Origin: Versatilivorator sp963663845
GTDB lineage: Bacteria > Acidobacteriota > Terriglobia > Versatilivoradales > Versatilivoraceae
Assembly (NCBI GenBank): GCA_963663845.2
Contig: OY760650.2
Location: forward strand, 2,356,001 to 2,420,000
DNA: 64,000 nucleotides
Direction: 5' to 3'
Of this stretch, positions 50,212 through 60,800 are shown piece after piece (positions within the stretch are counted from its first letter, which is position 1; every line of letters starts with the position of its first letter). The position numbers and the translations under genes were made by a program. A model generated the notes under the pieces. The model searched no databases, was not told where the DNA came from, and was given only the letters and a program-made list of their open reading frames with translations.

Positions 50212-51021
50212 ATGACGATTATGCCTCAATCGAGCACAAGCCATCATCCTGATCCCGTGGTTGCCGTGGAGGGGCTGACTTTCAGCTATGCCAGCCGGCA
50301 GGTCCTGCACGGGATTTCCTTCTCCCTGGGGAGGGGTGAGGTGGTGGGGCTGCTGGGTCCCAACGGGGCCGGCAAGAGCACCACCATCAAGGTCCTGACG
50401 GGCATTCTGCCTCCGGGCGGCGGGTCGGTTCGGGTGGCCGGCTTTTCCATGCCGGGCGAGGCGGTGGAGGCCAAGAAGCGCATCGGCTACGTGCCGGAGG
50501 CGGCCGCGCTCTTCGAGAGCCTGACGGCCCAGGAGTTCCTGGAGCTGATGGGCCGCCTGCAGGAAGTCCCCGAGCCCACTCTTCAGGCCCGGATCGACCT
50601 GTTCCTCGATCACTTCGACCTGGCCGAGGAGCGCAGGCGCCGTCTGGACGGCTACTCCAAGGGCATGCGGCAGAAGGTGCTGCTGAGCGCGGCCCTGCTG
50701 CACAACCCCGAGCTGGTGATGCTGGACGAGCCTCTCTCGGGGCTGGACGTCAATACCGGGCTCATGGTGCGGGACCTCGTGGCCGCCCTGGCGGCCGAGG
50801 GCAAGACCATTCTCTACAGCTCCCACGTGCTGGACGTGGTGGAGCGCGTCTGCGACCGCGCCCTGATCATCCACGAAGGACGGCTCATCGCCGACGGGTC
50901 GCTGGAATCGCTGAAAGCCACCACCGAAAGGGGCAGCCTGGAGGACGTCTTCCGGCAACTGACCCGGGCCGAGGAAACGGTGAGTGGCGTCGCCGAAATC
51001 ATCCAGGGTCTCCGGTCATGA
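50212..51021 (+). CDS. ABC-2 type exporter ATPase
   Basis: 269 residues. Walker A is LLGPNGAGKSTTIKVLTGIL; the Q-loop segment is KRIGYVPEAAALFESLTAQE; the signature is DGYSKGMRQKVLLSAALL; Walker B is LVMLDEPLSGLD; and the switch His is ILYSSHVLDVVERVC. The layout is that of drug, lipid or bacteriocin exporters (CcmA-type). The gene overlaps the permease gene by four bases (ATGA). The two genes lie downstream of the restriction cluster but are separated from it by two convergent small genes, so functional linkage is not shown. Confidence 0.92.
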   Translation: MTIMPQSSTSHHPDPVVAVEGLTFSYASRQVLHGISFSLGRGEVVGLLGPNGAGKSTTIKVLTGILPPGGGSVRVAGFSMPGEAVEAKKRIGYVPEAAALFESLTAQEFLELMGRLQEVPEPTLQARIDLFLDHFDLAEERRRRLDGYSKGMRQKVLLSAALLHNPELVMLDEPLSGLDVNTGLMVRDLVAALAAEGKTILYSSHVLDVVERVCDRALIIHEGRLIADGSLESLKATTERGSLEDVFRQLTRAEETVSGVAEIIQGLRS

Positions 51022-52694
51022 AGGGCATGGGTTTGATCGCGAGGCGCTGTTTTCGAGGCAGGGCCTTTGCCCGGGTGCTGGCAAGCTGCGGCATCGATCC
51101 CCGCCGCTACTGGCTGCTGGTCGACCTGTTCCAGACGCTGGGCAACCGGGGCGAGGTGGCCCGGATGGGCAACCAGGACGTCTCCCTGCGATTCCTGGTG
51201 ATCTTCTGGTTCTTCCTGGCCGGCCTCATCAGCCTGGTCATGGCCTTCACCGGTACCGGCCCCGAATGGTACCTCCTCGTATTCCTGGGCCTCACCGTCT
51301 TCCAGCTCGTCGTAGTCCTCATCCCCGAGGCGGCCGAAACCCTGGTCAACCCCGTCGAGGGACTGATTCTGGCCCAGCAGCCGGTGAACGGAGCCACTTG
51401 GTCTGCTGCCAAGCTGACCCACCTGGTCAAGGCGGTGGTCTACGTGGTGGCGGGAGTCAACGGCGTGCCGGCGCTGGTCGGTCTTTTTCTTCCTCACTCG
51501 GAGGGGACCGGTTGGCTGTTCTATCCGCTGGCGCACCTTTTGATCGCCCTGGGAGCGGGGATGGCGGTCGCCCTGCTCTGCTGCAGCCTGTTCGGCTGGC
51601 TGATTCGCTTTGTTCCGGTGCGGCGCCTCAAGGCGGCTGCCGGCATGGTGCAGGTGGTCCCCATGCTCTTCATGTTCGGGTTCCAGGTTCTGATCCAGTT
51701 GCGGAGGGACCTTGTGGATTGGGCGGGATCGGTCCAGTTGCCGCCGGAATGGCTGGACGCGGCCGATGCCGTGCCGGGCGGACTGCCGGTATTGCTGGGA
51801 GTAGCGGCCGGCGCCGTCGTGTCGGTCGGTGTCATCCAGGGGCTGCGGGCGCTATCGGTCGACCACCTGATCCGTGTCGCCGGCCTGATGCATTCCGGCC
51901 GCAGGGTGCGGAGAGTCAAGCGCAAGGGGTCGCGGGTGGGTCCCTGGGTCGCCCGGCTTGCCGGCGGCCAGGCCGGCCGCGCGGGTTTTGAATATGTGCG
52001 TCGCCTGATGCTCCGGGACTGGCAGTTCCTGCGAGAAGCAGCCACCCGCCTTCCTTTTCTGATCCTTTTCTTCCCTCTGCTCTTGGCCGGCGCCGGGTTG
52101 ACCTCTCCCTTCGGACCGGGATTTGCGCCGGTTCACCTTCTGCCTCACCTGCTCGGACTGGCCATTTTCCTGATTTCCCAGTTTCTGGCCTACGGCAACG
52201 ATTTCAAGGCCATCGCCTGGTTCTTCACGGCTCCCGATGCTTCCTTCCGCCCCTTTGCGGCGGGTATCCATGCGGTGCTCTGGCTCCTGCTGGCGGTCGT
52301 TCCCAACCTCCTGTCGCTGCCGGTGGTAGCCTGGTTCTGGCCGATGCAGGAGGCCCTGCTCTTTATCGCCTTCAGCTTTGCGGTGGCTTCTCTCTACCTG
52401 GCGGTGGGTCTCAGGTTTATCGACGGCGTGCCGTTTGGCAAACAAGCGGCGCCCACCCAAAGCGTGGTAGGTCTGGGACTGATACTGGTCTTTTTCATGG
52501 CCGCGGGGATTGCGGTCGGGATCCAGCACCTGCTGTTTCGTTCGACGGCGGCGGTGACCCTGGTGACGCTGATCGTGGGGGCCGGCGCCGGCTTCCTGAC
52601 CCGGGCGGTGCTGGACGACTACGCGGCCCGCATCCGGCTGCAGCTCAAGCAAGCCGCCTCCGGGTCGGTGCTGCTGTATCGGGAAGTGGAGTAG
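51018..52694 (+). CDS. ABC-2 type exporter permease
   Basis: 558 residues, with 10-12 hydrophobic segments (LRFLVIFWFFLAGLISLVMA, WLFYPLAHLLIALGAGMAVA, LPFLILFFPLLLAGAGLTSP). The first 50 residues are cytoplasmic and basic. A central loop (RRVRRVKRKGSRVGPWVARL) faces the cytoplasm. It pairs with the ATPase encoded just before it. The substrate is unknown. Its stop lies about ten bases before the hairpin repeat split by the intron, which may serve as the operon's terminator. Confidence 0.88.
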   Translation: MKGMGLIARRCFRGRAFARVLASCGIDPRRYWLLVDLFQTLGNRGEVARMGNQDVSLRFLVIFWFFLAGLISLVMAFTGTGPEWYLLVFLGLTVFQLVVVLIPEAAETLVNPVEGLILAQQPVNGATWSAAKLTHLVKAVVYVVAGVNGVPALVGLFLPHSEGTGWLFYPLAHLLIALGAGMAVALLCCSLFGWLIRFVPVRRLKAAAGMVQVVPMLFMFGFQVLIQLRRDLVDWAGSVQLPPEWLDAADAVPGGLPVLLGVAAGAVVSVGVIQGLRALSVDHLIRVAGLMHSGRRVRRVKRKGSRVGPWVARLAGGQAGRAGFEYVRRLMLRDWQFLREAATRLPFLILFFPLLLAGAGLTSPFGPGFAPVHLLPHLLGLAIFLISQFLAYGNDFKAIAWFFTAPDASFRPFAAGIHAVLWLLLAVVPNLLSLPVVAWFWPMQEALLFIAFSFAVASLYLAVGLRFIDGVPFGKQAAPTQSVVGLGLILVFFMAAGIAVGIQHLLFRSTAAVTLVTLIVGAGAGFLTRAVLDDYAARIRLQLKQAASGSVLLYREVE

Positions 52695-52703
52695 CAACCC
52701 CCC

Positions 52704-52726
52704 GGGAGCGCGGGCGTCCCGCCCGC
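52704..52726 (+). repeat. 5' arm of a hairpin repeat interrupted by the group II intron
   Basis: GGGAGCGCGGGCGTCCCGCC then CGC is the same arm seen at 21500-21522 and 41898-41920. The intron begins immediately after its last base. The other half of the element continues at 54639. Confidence 0.85.
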
Positions 52727-53084
52727 GAGCGCCAGGCTAACTGGTGAAGCGTAGCCGGTGAAAGTCCGGCGGGAAGGAAAGGTTAACCACCACTTCCGCC
52801 CCGAGTCATGGGCCTACAACCGCGAGGGTGTGGGTCAAGCGTTGACAGGGGTGCGTGTGGGCAGGGCTATTGAGCACCGAAAACACGCTCATCCGGGGTG
52901 CCGAGGCCATGCGGGCAGCCGAAGGCAAGATCCGCTCCACCGCCAAGGTGAGGGGGAGAGGAGCCCCGCGGTGTCTTAGAACCCAGGCACGCACGTAAGC
53001 GCTTCACCGGGACCTGGGAGGTCTTCATGCTGTTCCGTCAGTCGTGGCGGGACCGCAAAGGGAAGGAGAGATCCGAGACCGGAG

Positions 53085-54560
53085 ATGCACGGCATGAAGA
53101 AGTCAGATGAGGCCATAGTAGTGGAGAAGCCGGCGAACAAAGGGGAGAGATTCCCGGCGGAGTCGGTGGAGCGAAGGGCCTTACCCGAAGGGAAGCCGGA
53201 AAGCCAAAGCACGCGCCGGACGCAGAGACGGGGGAGCGTGTCCCAGGCGGCGGACCGGATACGGGAGTTCATCGAACGGGAACCGAAGAGTCGGTTGACG
53301 GCGCTGCTGCACCACATCACGGTGGAGGCGTTGAGGAAAGCCTACGGGGAGTTGAAGAGGTGGGCGGCCCCCGGCGTGGACGGCATGACGTGGAAAGAGT
53401 ACGCGGTTGGGTTGGAAGATCGATTGGTCGACCTGCATGACCGGGTACAGCGGGGAGCGTACCGGGCGACGCCATCGCGGCGGGTGAAGATACCCAAGGC
53501 GGATGGCGGGACACGACCGCTTGGCGTGGCGGCGCTGGAGGACAAGATCGTCCAGAAGGCCGTGGCGGACAACCTGCTGACGCCGATATATGAGGCGGAG
53601 TTCCTGGGGTTCAGTTACGGGTTTCGACCTGGCCGAGGGGGGCACGATGCGCTGGACGCCCTGGCGGTCGGGATCGGGCGGCGGAAGATCAGGTGGATCA
53701 TCGACGCGGACATACGCGGATTCTTCGACAACGTGTCGCGGGACTGGATGCTGCGGTTTCTGAGGCACCGCATCGGGGATGAGCGGGTGATACGGTTGAT
53801 TGCCAAGTGGTTGAACGCCGGCGTCATGGAGGATGGAGAGTGGAGGGACGACCTGAAGGGGACGCCGCAAGGGGCGGTGATATCGCCGATCCTGGCGAAC
53901 GTCTACCTGCATTACGGTTTGGACCTCTGGTTCCAGAGGCAATGGCGGACCCGCGAGGCCGAAGGCGAGACCCTGATGGTGCGGTACGCCGACGACTTCG
54001 TGGTGGGATTTCAGTACCGGCGGGATGCGGAGCGATTCCTCAACGACCTGAAGGAGCGAATCGGACGGTTCGAGTTGGAGATGCACCCGGAGAAGACCCG
54101 ACTCATCGAGTTCGGACGGTATGCGGCAGAGAACCGACGAAGGAGGGGGGAGGGGAGACCGGAAACGTTCGACTTCCTGGGCTTCACGCACTATTGCAGG
54201 AAGGACCGGAAGGGACGCTACGGGCTGGGGCGCAAACCGATAGCGAAACGGATGAGGCGCACCCTGAAGCGAGTGAAGGAGGAGCTGAGCAGGCGGATGC
54301 ATGAAGGCATCGGGAAGACCGGCAAATGGCTGGGGCGAGTGTTGAACGGATGGCTGAACTACTTTGCTGTCCCGACCAGCCTGCGCTATCTGAGACGCTT
54401 TGCGAGCCACGTCCTGAGATTGTGGATGCGAGCAATCAATCGACGATCCCAGAAGGGCGGATATAGCTGGGAGGCGATGAACCGACTGGCGGCGACCTAC
54501 TGGCCGAGACTGGGAATCCGGCATCCATGGCCGGACCGACGAATGCTCGTCAACACCTGA
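53085..54560 (+). CDS. ltrA: Group II intron reverse transcriptase/maturase
   Basis: 491 residues; ATG 53085, or 53094 with GGAG nine bases ahead. The RT domain runs from about 70 to 350: PGVDGMTWKEYAVGLEDRLV, PSRRVKIPKADGGTRPLGVA, IIDADIRGFFDNVSRDWMLR, GTPQGAVISPILANVYLHYG and the catalytic VRYADDFVVGF (YADD at 301-304). The X/maturase domain follows (RMRRTLKRVKEELSRRMHEG, LGRVLNGWLNYFAVPTSLRY). There is no C-terminal HNH endonuclease, consistent with a class C intron. It helps splicing and copies the intron into new sites. Confidence 0.95.
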   Translation: MHGMKKSDEAIVVEKPANKGERFPAESVERRALPEGKPESQSTRRTQRRGSVSQAADRIREFIEREPKSRLTALLHHITVEALRKAYGELKRWAAPGVDGMTWKEYAVGLEDRLVDLHDRVQRGAYRATPSRRVKIPKADGGTRPLGVAALEDKIVQKAVADNLLTPIYEAEFLGFSYGFRPGRGGHDALDALAVGIGRRKIRWIIDADIRGFFDNVSRDWMLRFLRHRIGDERVIRLIAKWLNAGVMEDGEWRDDLKGTPQGAVISPILANVYLHYGLDLWFQRQWRTREAEGETLMVRYADDFVVGFQYRRDAERFLNDLKERIGRFELEMHPEKTRLIEFGRYAAENRRRRGEGRPETFDFLGFTHYCRKDRKGRYGLGRKPIAKRMRRTLKRVKEELSRRMHEGIGKTGKWLGRVLNGWLNYFAVPTSLRYLRRFASHVLRLWMRAINRRSQKGGYSWEAMNRLAATYWPRLGIRHPWPDRRMLVNT

Positions 54561-54565
54561 GGGAG

Positions 54566-54599
54566 GAGCCGGATGCGCTAGCTGCGCACGTCCGGATCT
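54566..54599 (+). ncRNA. Group II intron domain V
   Basis: A 34-base segment beginning GAGCCGGATGCGC and ending GCACGTCCGGATCT folds into the domain V hairpin: outer GAGCCGGAT/GTCCGGATCT, with the AC bulge, and inner TGCGC/GCGCA. The catalytic AGC triad is at 54567-54569. It starts six bases after the maturase stop. Confidence 0.9.
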
Positions 54600-54638
54600 G
54601 TGCGGGGGGTCCCCAGCAATGCGGATTCCTACCGCGAT

Positions 54639-54785
54639 ACCAGACCTGGCGCAAAGGAAGCGACCCGGCTGAAGGCGGGTTGGATGCGGCTTGCAGGGGA
54701 GTGACGCCGGATGGGAGGCTGTTTGCAGGATCGAGGTGCGGGCGAGACGCTCGCGCTCCCGGACGGTGTCCTTCCGACGAATTTT
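54639..54785 (+). repeat. 3' part of the hairpin repeat interrupted by the intron
   Basis: ACCAGACCTGGCGCAAAGG continues the 41920-41940 copy (ACAAGGCCAGGCGC). GCGGGCGAGACGCTCGCGCT then CCCGGACGGTGTCCTTCCGA closes the element as at 21677-21740, ending in ACGAATTTTGCAA. The reconstructed element without the intron is about 150-170 bases with inverted ends. Confidence 0.8.
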
Positions 54786-54810
54786 GCAAAAGCCTCCTAC
54801 CGTGTATAAT
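54784..54810 (+). promoter_or_regulatory. Promoter of the polyketide synthase gene
   Basis: TTGCAA (54784-54789) and TATAAT (54805-54810) are 15 bases apart, a little short for sigma70. The -35 region lies inside the conserved end of the hairpin repeat, so the repeat supplies part of the promoter. The leader is about 55 bases. Confidence 0.55.
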
Positions 54811-54828
54811 GCGGTTCAGCTACCGCAT
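54809..54828. promoter_or_regulatory. Perfect inverted repeat at the PKS transcription start
   Basis: ATGCGGT and ACCGCAT flank TCAGCT, overlapping the end of the -10 box. It could be a repressor operator or a short leader hairpin. Confidence 0.5.
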
Positions 54829-54868
54829 TGGAGTAGACGGCCTACAACCTGGGCCGAAGGAGTCCACC

Positions 54869-57800
54869 ATGGCAAGCAATCGATCCTCGAACCCGGCTGA
54901 GCATCGGGCCCGGATGGCGGCGCCGGGTCGGACCGGACCGCCGATAGCCATCGTGGGCATGGCCTGCCGGTTCCCCGGCGCGCCGGACATCCCTGCTTTC
55001 TGGCGCCTGCTCGAAGCCGGTCGGAACTCCGTCAGCGAAGGGGTCCCGGGTTCCGGGATAGGGCGCTGGGGCCAGCTCTTCCCCGACGATACGGTTCGGA
55101 GCGACGGTTGTCGCTACGGCGCCTTCGTCGACGACATCGACCGGTTCGACGAGGCCTTCTTCCGGATTTCGCCGGTGGAGGCGGAACTGCTGGACCCGCA
55201 GCAGCGCATGATGCTGGAGACGAGCTGGGAGGCTCTGGAGGACGCGGGGATCGATCCGGAGAGCCTGAGAGAGAGTCTCACCGGCGTCTACACCGGGATC
55301 AGCAATGACGAATACCGAATGCTGGTGGTGGAATCGAGCAAGCCCGCCGAGGCCGCTGGGTGCCTCTACGCTCTCAGCGGCACCAACCTGAACGGGGCCA
55401 GCGGGCGGGTTTCCTTCGTGCTGGGTCTCAGGGGGCCGGCCAAGGCGGTGGACGCCGCCTGCGCCTCCTCCATGGTATCGGTCCACGACGCGGTGGCGGA
55501 CCTGCAGCAGGGCAAGGCCGACCTGGCCATCGCCGGCGGCGTGCAGGCGATCCTGAACGGCCGCATCTACGAACTGCGCGCCGATTCGATGATGCTGTCT
55601 CCCGATGGGCAGTGCAAGGCCTTCGACGCGTCGGCCAACGGCTACGTGCGGGGCGAGGGCTGCGGGGTCCTGGTCCTCAAGCGGCTGGGCGACGCCGAGG
55701 CGGACGGCGATCGGATCCGGGCGGTGATTCGCGGGGCCGCCGTGAACCATGGCGGCGCCGGCGTGGGGCTGACGGTGCCGAACACCCCCGCGCTGGAAGA
55801 AGTGATGAAGACGGCGCTGTCGGATGCGGGAATCTCTCCGTTGGAGGTGGACTACCTGGAAGCCCACGGGACCGGTACCGCGGTGGGGGACCCGATTGAG
55901 ATCGATGCCGTCGCTGCGGTCTATGGGAAGGGCCGGCCTGACAGCCGCCCGCTTCTCATCGGTTCCGTAAAGACCAACGTCGGCCACCTGGAGTCGGCCG
56001 CGGGCGTGGCCGGAGTGATCAAGGCGGCGCTGGTGCTGGAGCGGGGCGTGATCCCGAAGCACCTCCATTTCCGCAATCCCAATCCGAGTCTCGACTGGGA
56101 CCGCCTGCCGCTGCAGGTGACGTCGTCGATGATGGACTTGCCGCAGCGGCCGGAGCGGCAGCGACTGGCGGGAGTGAACTCCTTCGGGATATCCGGGACC
56201 AACGCCCACATCGTGATGGAGGAGTACCGCGCTCCCGACGGCGCCTCCGTTTCCCAACCGTGGACTGCCGGCCCCGCGAGGCCGGTGACGGTTTCGCTGC
56301 CGGCGACCCTGGGGGATCTGCCGCTGGCTGAAGAGGAGGTTCGGCCGCGCCCGAGGCGTCTCCTTCCGCTGTCGGGCAAGTCGGAGGGCGCACTCCGTGA
56401 CCTGGCCGAGCGCTACCTGGCATGGCTCGACGAACGGGCGGACCGACTCTCGGCCGAGGGCGAGGCTTGCGGGCAGCTCCTGTCGGACATGGCATGGACG
56501 GCCGGCGTGGGCCGGAGTCACTTCGGCCGCCGGGCGGGCCTCGTCTTCCACGACGCCGAATCATTGCGAGACCGACTCCGCGGACTGGCCGAAGAGGTCA
56601 GGGGTGCGTCCTCGCGGACACCGGCCCGGGTGGCCTTCGCCTACACCGGGCAGGGGAGCCAATGGGCCGGCATGGGAAAGGGGCTCTACCGGAGCGAGCC
56701 GGTGGCGCGGGCGGTGCTGGACCGCTGCGAGGCGGTCCTGCGTCGGGAGAGAGGAGTCTCCCTGCTGGAGGTGATGTTCGGCGGGAGCGGAAGCGAGGGG
56801 GACCTCGGCGACACGGCCTGGGAGCAGCCCGCCCTCTACGCGCTGCAGTGCGCCTTGACGGCGCTTTGGTCGAGTGCCGGCGTTCAGCCCGGCGTGGTGG
56901 TCGGGCACAGCATCGGGGAACTGGCGGCGGCGCAGGCGGCGGGCGTGTTCAGTCTCGAGGACGGGATGCGGTTCGCGGCCAAGCGGGGCGCGCTGATGTC
57001 GCAGATGGAAGAGGGGGGCATGGCCGCCGTCTTTGCGCCGCCGGAGCGGGTGGGGCCGGCGGTGGAGGCGGTGAACGCGGCTGCCTCCCATGTCGGGCTG
57101 AGCATTTCGGGATACAACGGCGCCCATCAGGTGGTCAGCGGACCGATGGCGGGAATCGAGGCGATCTCGAAGCGATTCGAGCTGGATGGTGTGCGGGTCA
57201 GGCGGCTGAACACCACCCGCGCCTTCCACAGCGCCCTGGTCGAGCCCATTCTGGACGAACTGGAAGCCTCCCTCGGCGGCGTGGAGATCCGGCCGCCCTC
57301 TGTGACCGTGGTCAGCAACCTGACGGGCCGGGCGATGGAGCCGGGCCGGGTGCAGGACGGAGCCTACTGGAGACGGCATGCCCGGGAGCCGGTGGCATTC
57401 GCCCAGGGGGTGAAGACGATGGCGGACCTGGGGGTGGAGGCGGTGCTGGAGATCGGTCCGCGATCGGTGCTGGCTCCCATGGCGGCCTCGTCCTGGCCGC
57501 AGACGCCGCAGGCGCCGCCGCCAGTGGTTCTGTCGAGTCTCCGCCCGCCGTCCGACGGCGCAGAGGAGACCGGAAGGATCGACGGTTTCGTGGAGGGGGT
57601 CGCCGAGGCCTACCAGGCAGGGCTCCCGATTCGCTTCGAGGGGCTCTTCTCGGGGGAGAGGCGGCGGCGGATCTCGTTGCCCAGCTATCCGTTCCAGCGC
57701 GAGCGTCGCTGGATCGAGTTGCCGAGACGCCGGCAGGGAAGCGCCGGCCATCCGCTGCTGGGCGCCAGGCACGAATCCGCCCGCGGCGAGATCACCTACG

Positions 57801-60800
57801 AGACGGAAATATTCCCCTCGGAACCGGCTTGGCTGAGCGATCACCGGGTGTTCAACCGGGTGGTGGCGCCCGGCGCGCTCTACGGCGCCATGGCGGCCAC
57901 GGCGTCGCGTCTGGAGGGAAGCGGGCCGGTGGTGGTGGAGGACATGCAGCTTCACAACCCGCTCGTCTTCGAGGAGAACGAAAGCGGCGCCGATGAGGAG
58001 GGACGGAAGCTCCAGGTCGTGCTCGACCCGTTCGAGCCGGCCTCGCCGCGCGGCGTCCGGATCTTCAGCAAGGGGAGTGAAGGGGAGTGGACGGTCCACG
58101 TGGAAGGCCGCTTGGTGGCGGACACCCCCGAACCGGGCGCCGGCGAGCCGATCGACCTGGAAGGCCTGAAGGCCGGCCTGTCGCCGCTGGACGTGGCCGG
58201 CTACTACCGCCACCGGGCCGGCACCGGGGTCGATCTCCGCACCCTCTTCCGTACGTTGGGGAGGGCCTGGTCCCGCCCGGGCGAGGCCTTGGGCGAGGTT
58301 TCTCTGCCGGAGGCTCTGACCGGGCACGGGCTGGATGTCCATCCGCTGGTCCTGGACGGTTGTTTCCAGGTGGTGGGCGCGGCCCGCAACCTGGCGGGAA
58401 GCGAGGGCGGGGCCGCCTATCTGCCGTTCGGCTGGGAAAGACTGTGGCTGGCGGGACCTCTGCCCGATCGGGTCGTCTGCCACGCGCGCCTGAGTGATGC
58501 CTCCCGCGAGGCCGAGACCGGCGCGGGCGAGCCCGCAGAGGTTCTGAGCGGCGAGCTGCGCATCTACGATCCGAGCGGGATGCTGCTCGGCCGCCTGAGC
58601 GGGTACGCCGTCAAACGGGCCACGCCGGCGGCGCTGCTCTCAGCGATCGAAGGGGTCAAGGACCTCCTCTACGAAGTGGTGTGGCGCCGGAGCGACCTTC
58701 CACCCGGAATCACACCGGCGGACTTCTTCCCCAGTCCCGGAGAGGTGGCGGCGGGCGCGCCGTTGTTCGCCGGTTACCTGAGGGACGCCGGGGTCGATCC
58801 CGACGACCGGGACGCCCTGCTGGCGAACCTGGAGCGATGGTCGCGGGCGCGGGCGCTGGCGACCCTGGAAGAGCTGGGTTGGAAGCGTAGCGCGGGTGAG
58901 ACCGTGGAGCCGGAGGCGTTGCGGAGCCGGCTGGACGTCCTCCCGGAGCACCAGCGCCTCTTTCGCAGGATGCTCGAAATGCTGGCCAGGTCGGGGGTGC
59001 TGCAGGAGGCCGGCGACGGCTTCGTGGTGGTGGTCGGGCCCGAGGACCCGCTGCCGGCGGAGTTGCCCGGCGACCTGGAGGCCTTCTCCTCCCGGCTGAC
59101 CGACCTCCATCCTCACGGTCTGACCGAGATCGGCCTCTTCCGGCGTTCCGGCCAGGCCCTGGCCGAGGTGCTTCGCGGTCGCCAGGATCCGCTGACGCTG
59201 CTGTTCAGCAGCGGAGAACCGACGGCGGCCGATCTCTATCTGAAGGCCCCGGTGGCGCGGGCGGCCAACCGGATGCTGTCCGAGGCGGTGCGGAAGCTGG
59301 TGGCGGCATTGCCCGAAGGACGGCGCCTCCGGGTGATCGAGGTGGGGGCGGGCACCGGGTCCGCCACCGCCTCGGTGCTCCCCGAGCTTCCCGAGGGACG
59401 CTTCGACTACACCTACACCGACATCTCGGCGGGCTTCTTTTCCGAGGCGGAGGCGCGGTTCGGCGATGGCGGCGGGCGCATCCTGTACCGTCCGCTCGAT
59501 ATCGAGAAGGACCCGATCCCCCAGGGTTTCGACCCGCACGGCTACGACCTGCTGATCGCGTCCAACGTGCTGCACGCCACCCGCTACCTGGAGGAAACGC
59601 TGGGCCACTGCCTGGACCTGCTGGCGCCGTCGGGACAGTTGATCGCGCTGGAGAACCTCAGCGGCCTGGGCTGGATGGACCTGACCTTCGGCCAGTTGGA
59701 CGGCTGGTGGCGCTTTGCCGACGACTACCGCCCCCACCACGCCCTGGCGAGCCCGGCGGTGTGGCGCCAGGCCCTGGGCCAGGCGGGCTTCCAGGCCGCA
59801 GAGGTCTTGGGGCCGGACGAGTCGGACGCCTCGCGCACACCGGACAAGGGGGTCATCGTGGCCCAGGGCCCGGCCCAGGTGAAAGAGTCTTCCGGCCTGT
59901 GGATTCTGGCGGCGGACGACGGCGGCGTGGCGGCGAAGCTGGCGGCAGAGCTGGCGGCGCGCAACCAGACGGTGGTGCTGGCCAGCAGTGAAGCGCCGCA
60001 AGACGAGGGGCCGGCGGCGGCCGGTCCGGGTGTCTTCAGGACCGCGGTGGAAATGGACCGGCGGGAGTCCTGGCGGGCGCTGGTGGCCCGTCTGCCCGAG
60101 GGCGCGTCGCTCAGCGGCGTCGTCCACCTGGTCGGACTGGACGGCCACGGGGCGCAGGCCACCACCGGGGAAATGGCGGAGGACGTGAAACGGGCCGGAG
60201 CCAGCGCGCTGGCGCTGGTGCAGGGCGTGGCCGACGCCGACGCCGTCCCCGCCCAGGGCCTCTGGTTGGTCACGCGCGGCGCCCAGGTGCTGGAGCGGGA
60301 GCGCGGCGGGGAACTTGCCGGCGCCACGCTGTGGGGTTTCGGCAAGGCCGCCGCCCGTGAAGCGGCCCATCTGCAGCCGAGGATGATCGACCTGGACCCC
60401 GGGGGGGCGGTGTCCCTGGACGACGTCCTCAACGAGCTGCTCTATCCCGACGCCGAAAACCACATCGCCTATCGATCGGGACGCCGCCAGGTGGCGCGCC
60501 TGGTTCGGGCCGGCGCCGGGCCGGAGCGGCTGGCCTTGCCGGAGGAGCCGGACTGGGTGCTGGCTCCCGACTCGGCCGGCGTGTTCGACAGACCCCATGT
60601 CCAGCCGCTGACGGCGCGTTCCCTGGAGCCGAGGGAAGTTCGCGTTGGGGTCGAGGCGGCCGGTCTCAACTTCTGGGACGTGTTCCGGTCGCTGGGCTTC
60701 ATCGAGGAGGGGCTGCTGGGCAGAGAGATGTGCGGCCGCATCCTCGAGGTGGGCTCCGAGGTGTCGACCGTCTCGGCCGGCGACCCCGTGGTCGGGTTGG

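Larger units (their letters stand above)
52727..54638 (+). mobile_element. Group II intron, class C-like, with its own reverse transcriptase
   Basis: About 1.9 kb. The 5' end starts GAGCGCCAGGCTAACTGG, which resembles known bacterial intron starts (GUGCG-like, here GAGCG). A structured leader follows with characteristic words (GAAGCGTAGCCGGTGAAAGTC, then GGTGTGGGTCAAGCGTTGAC). The intron-encoded protein fills 53085-54560, domain V lies at 54566-54599, and the last bases GATTCCTACCGCGAT match the usual intron 3' end. The insertion point is at the base of a hairpin repeat, as expected for class C introns that enter terminator-like hairpins. All parts needed for splicing and mobility seem present. 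The exact 3' base (54638 or 54640) is not certain. Confidence 0.85.
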
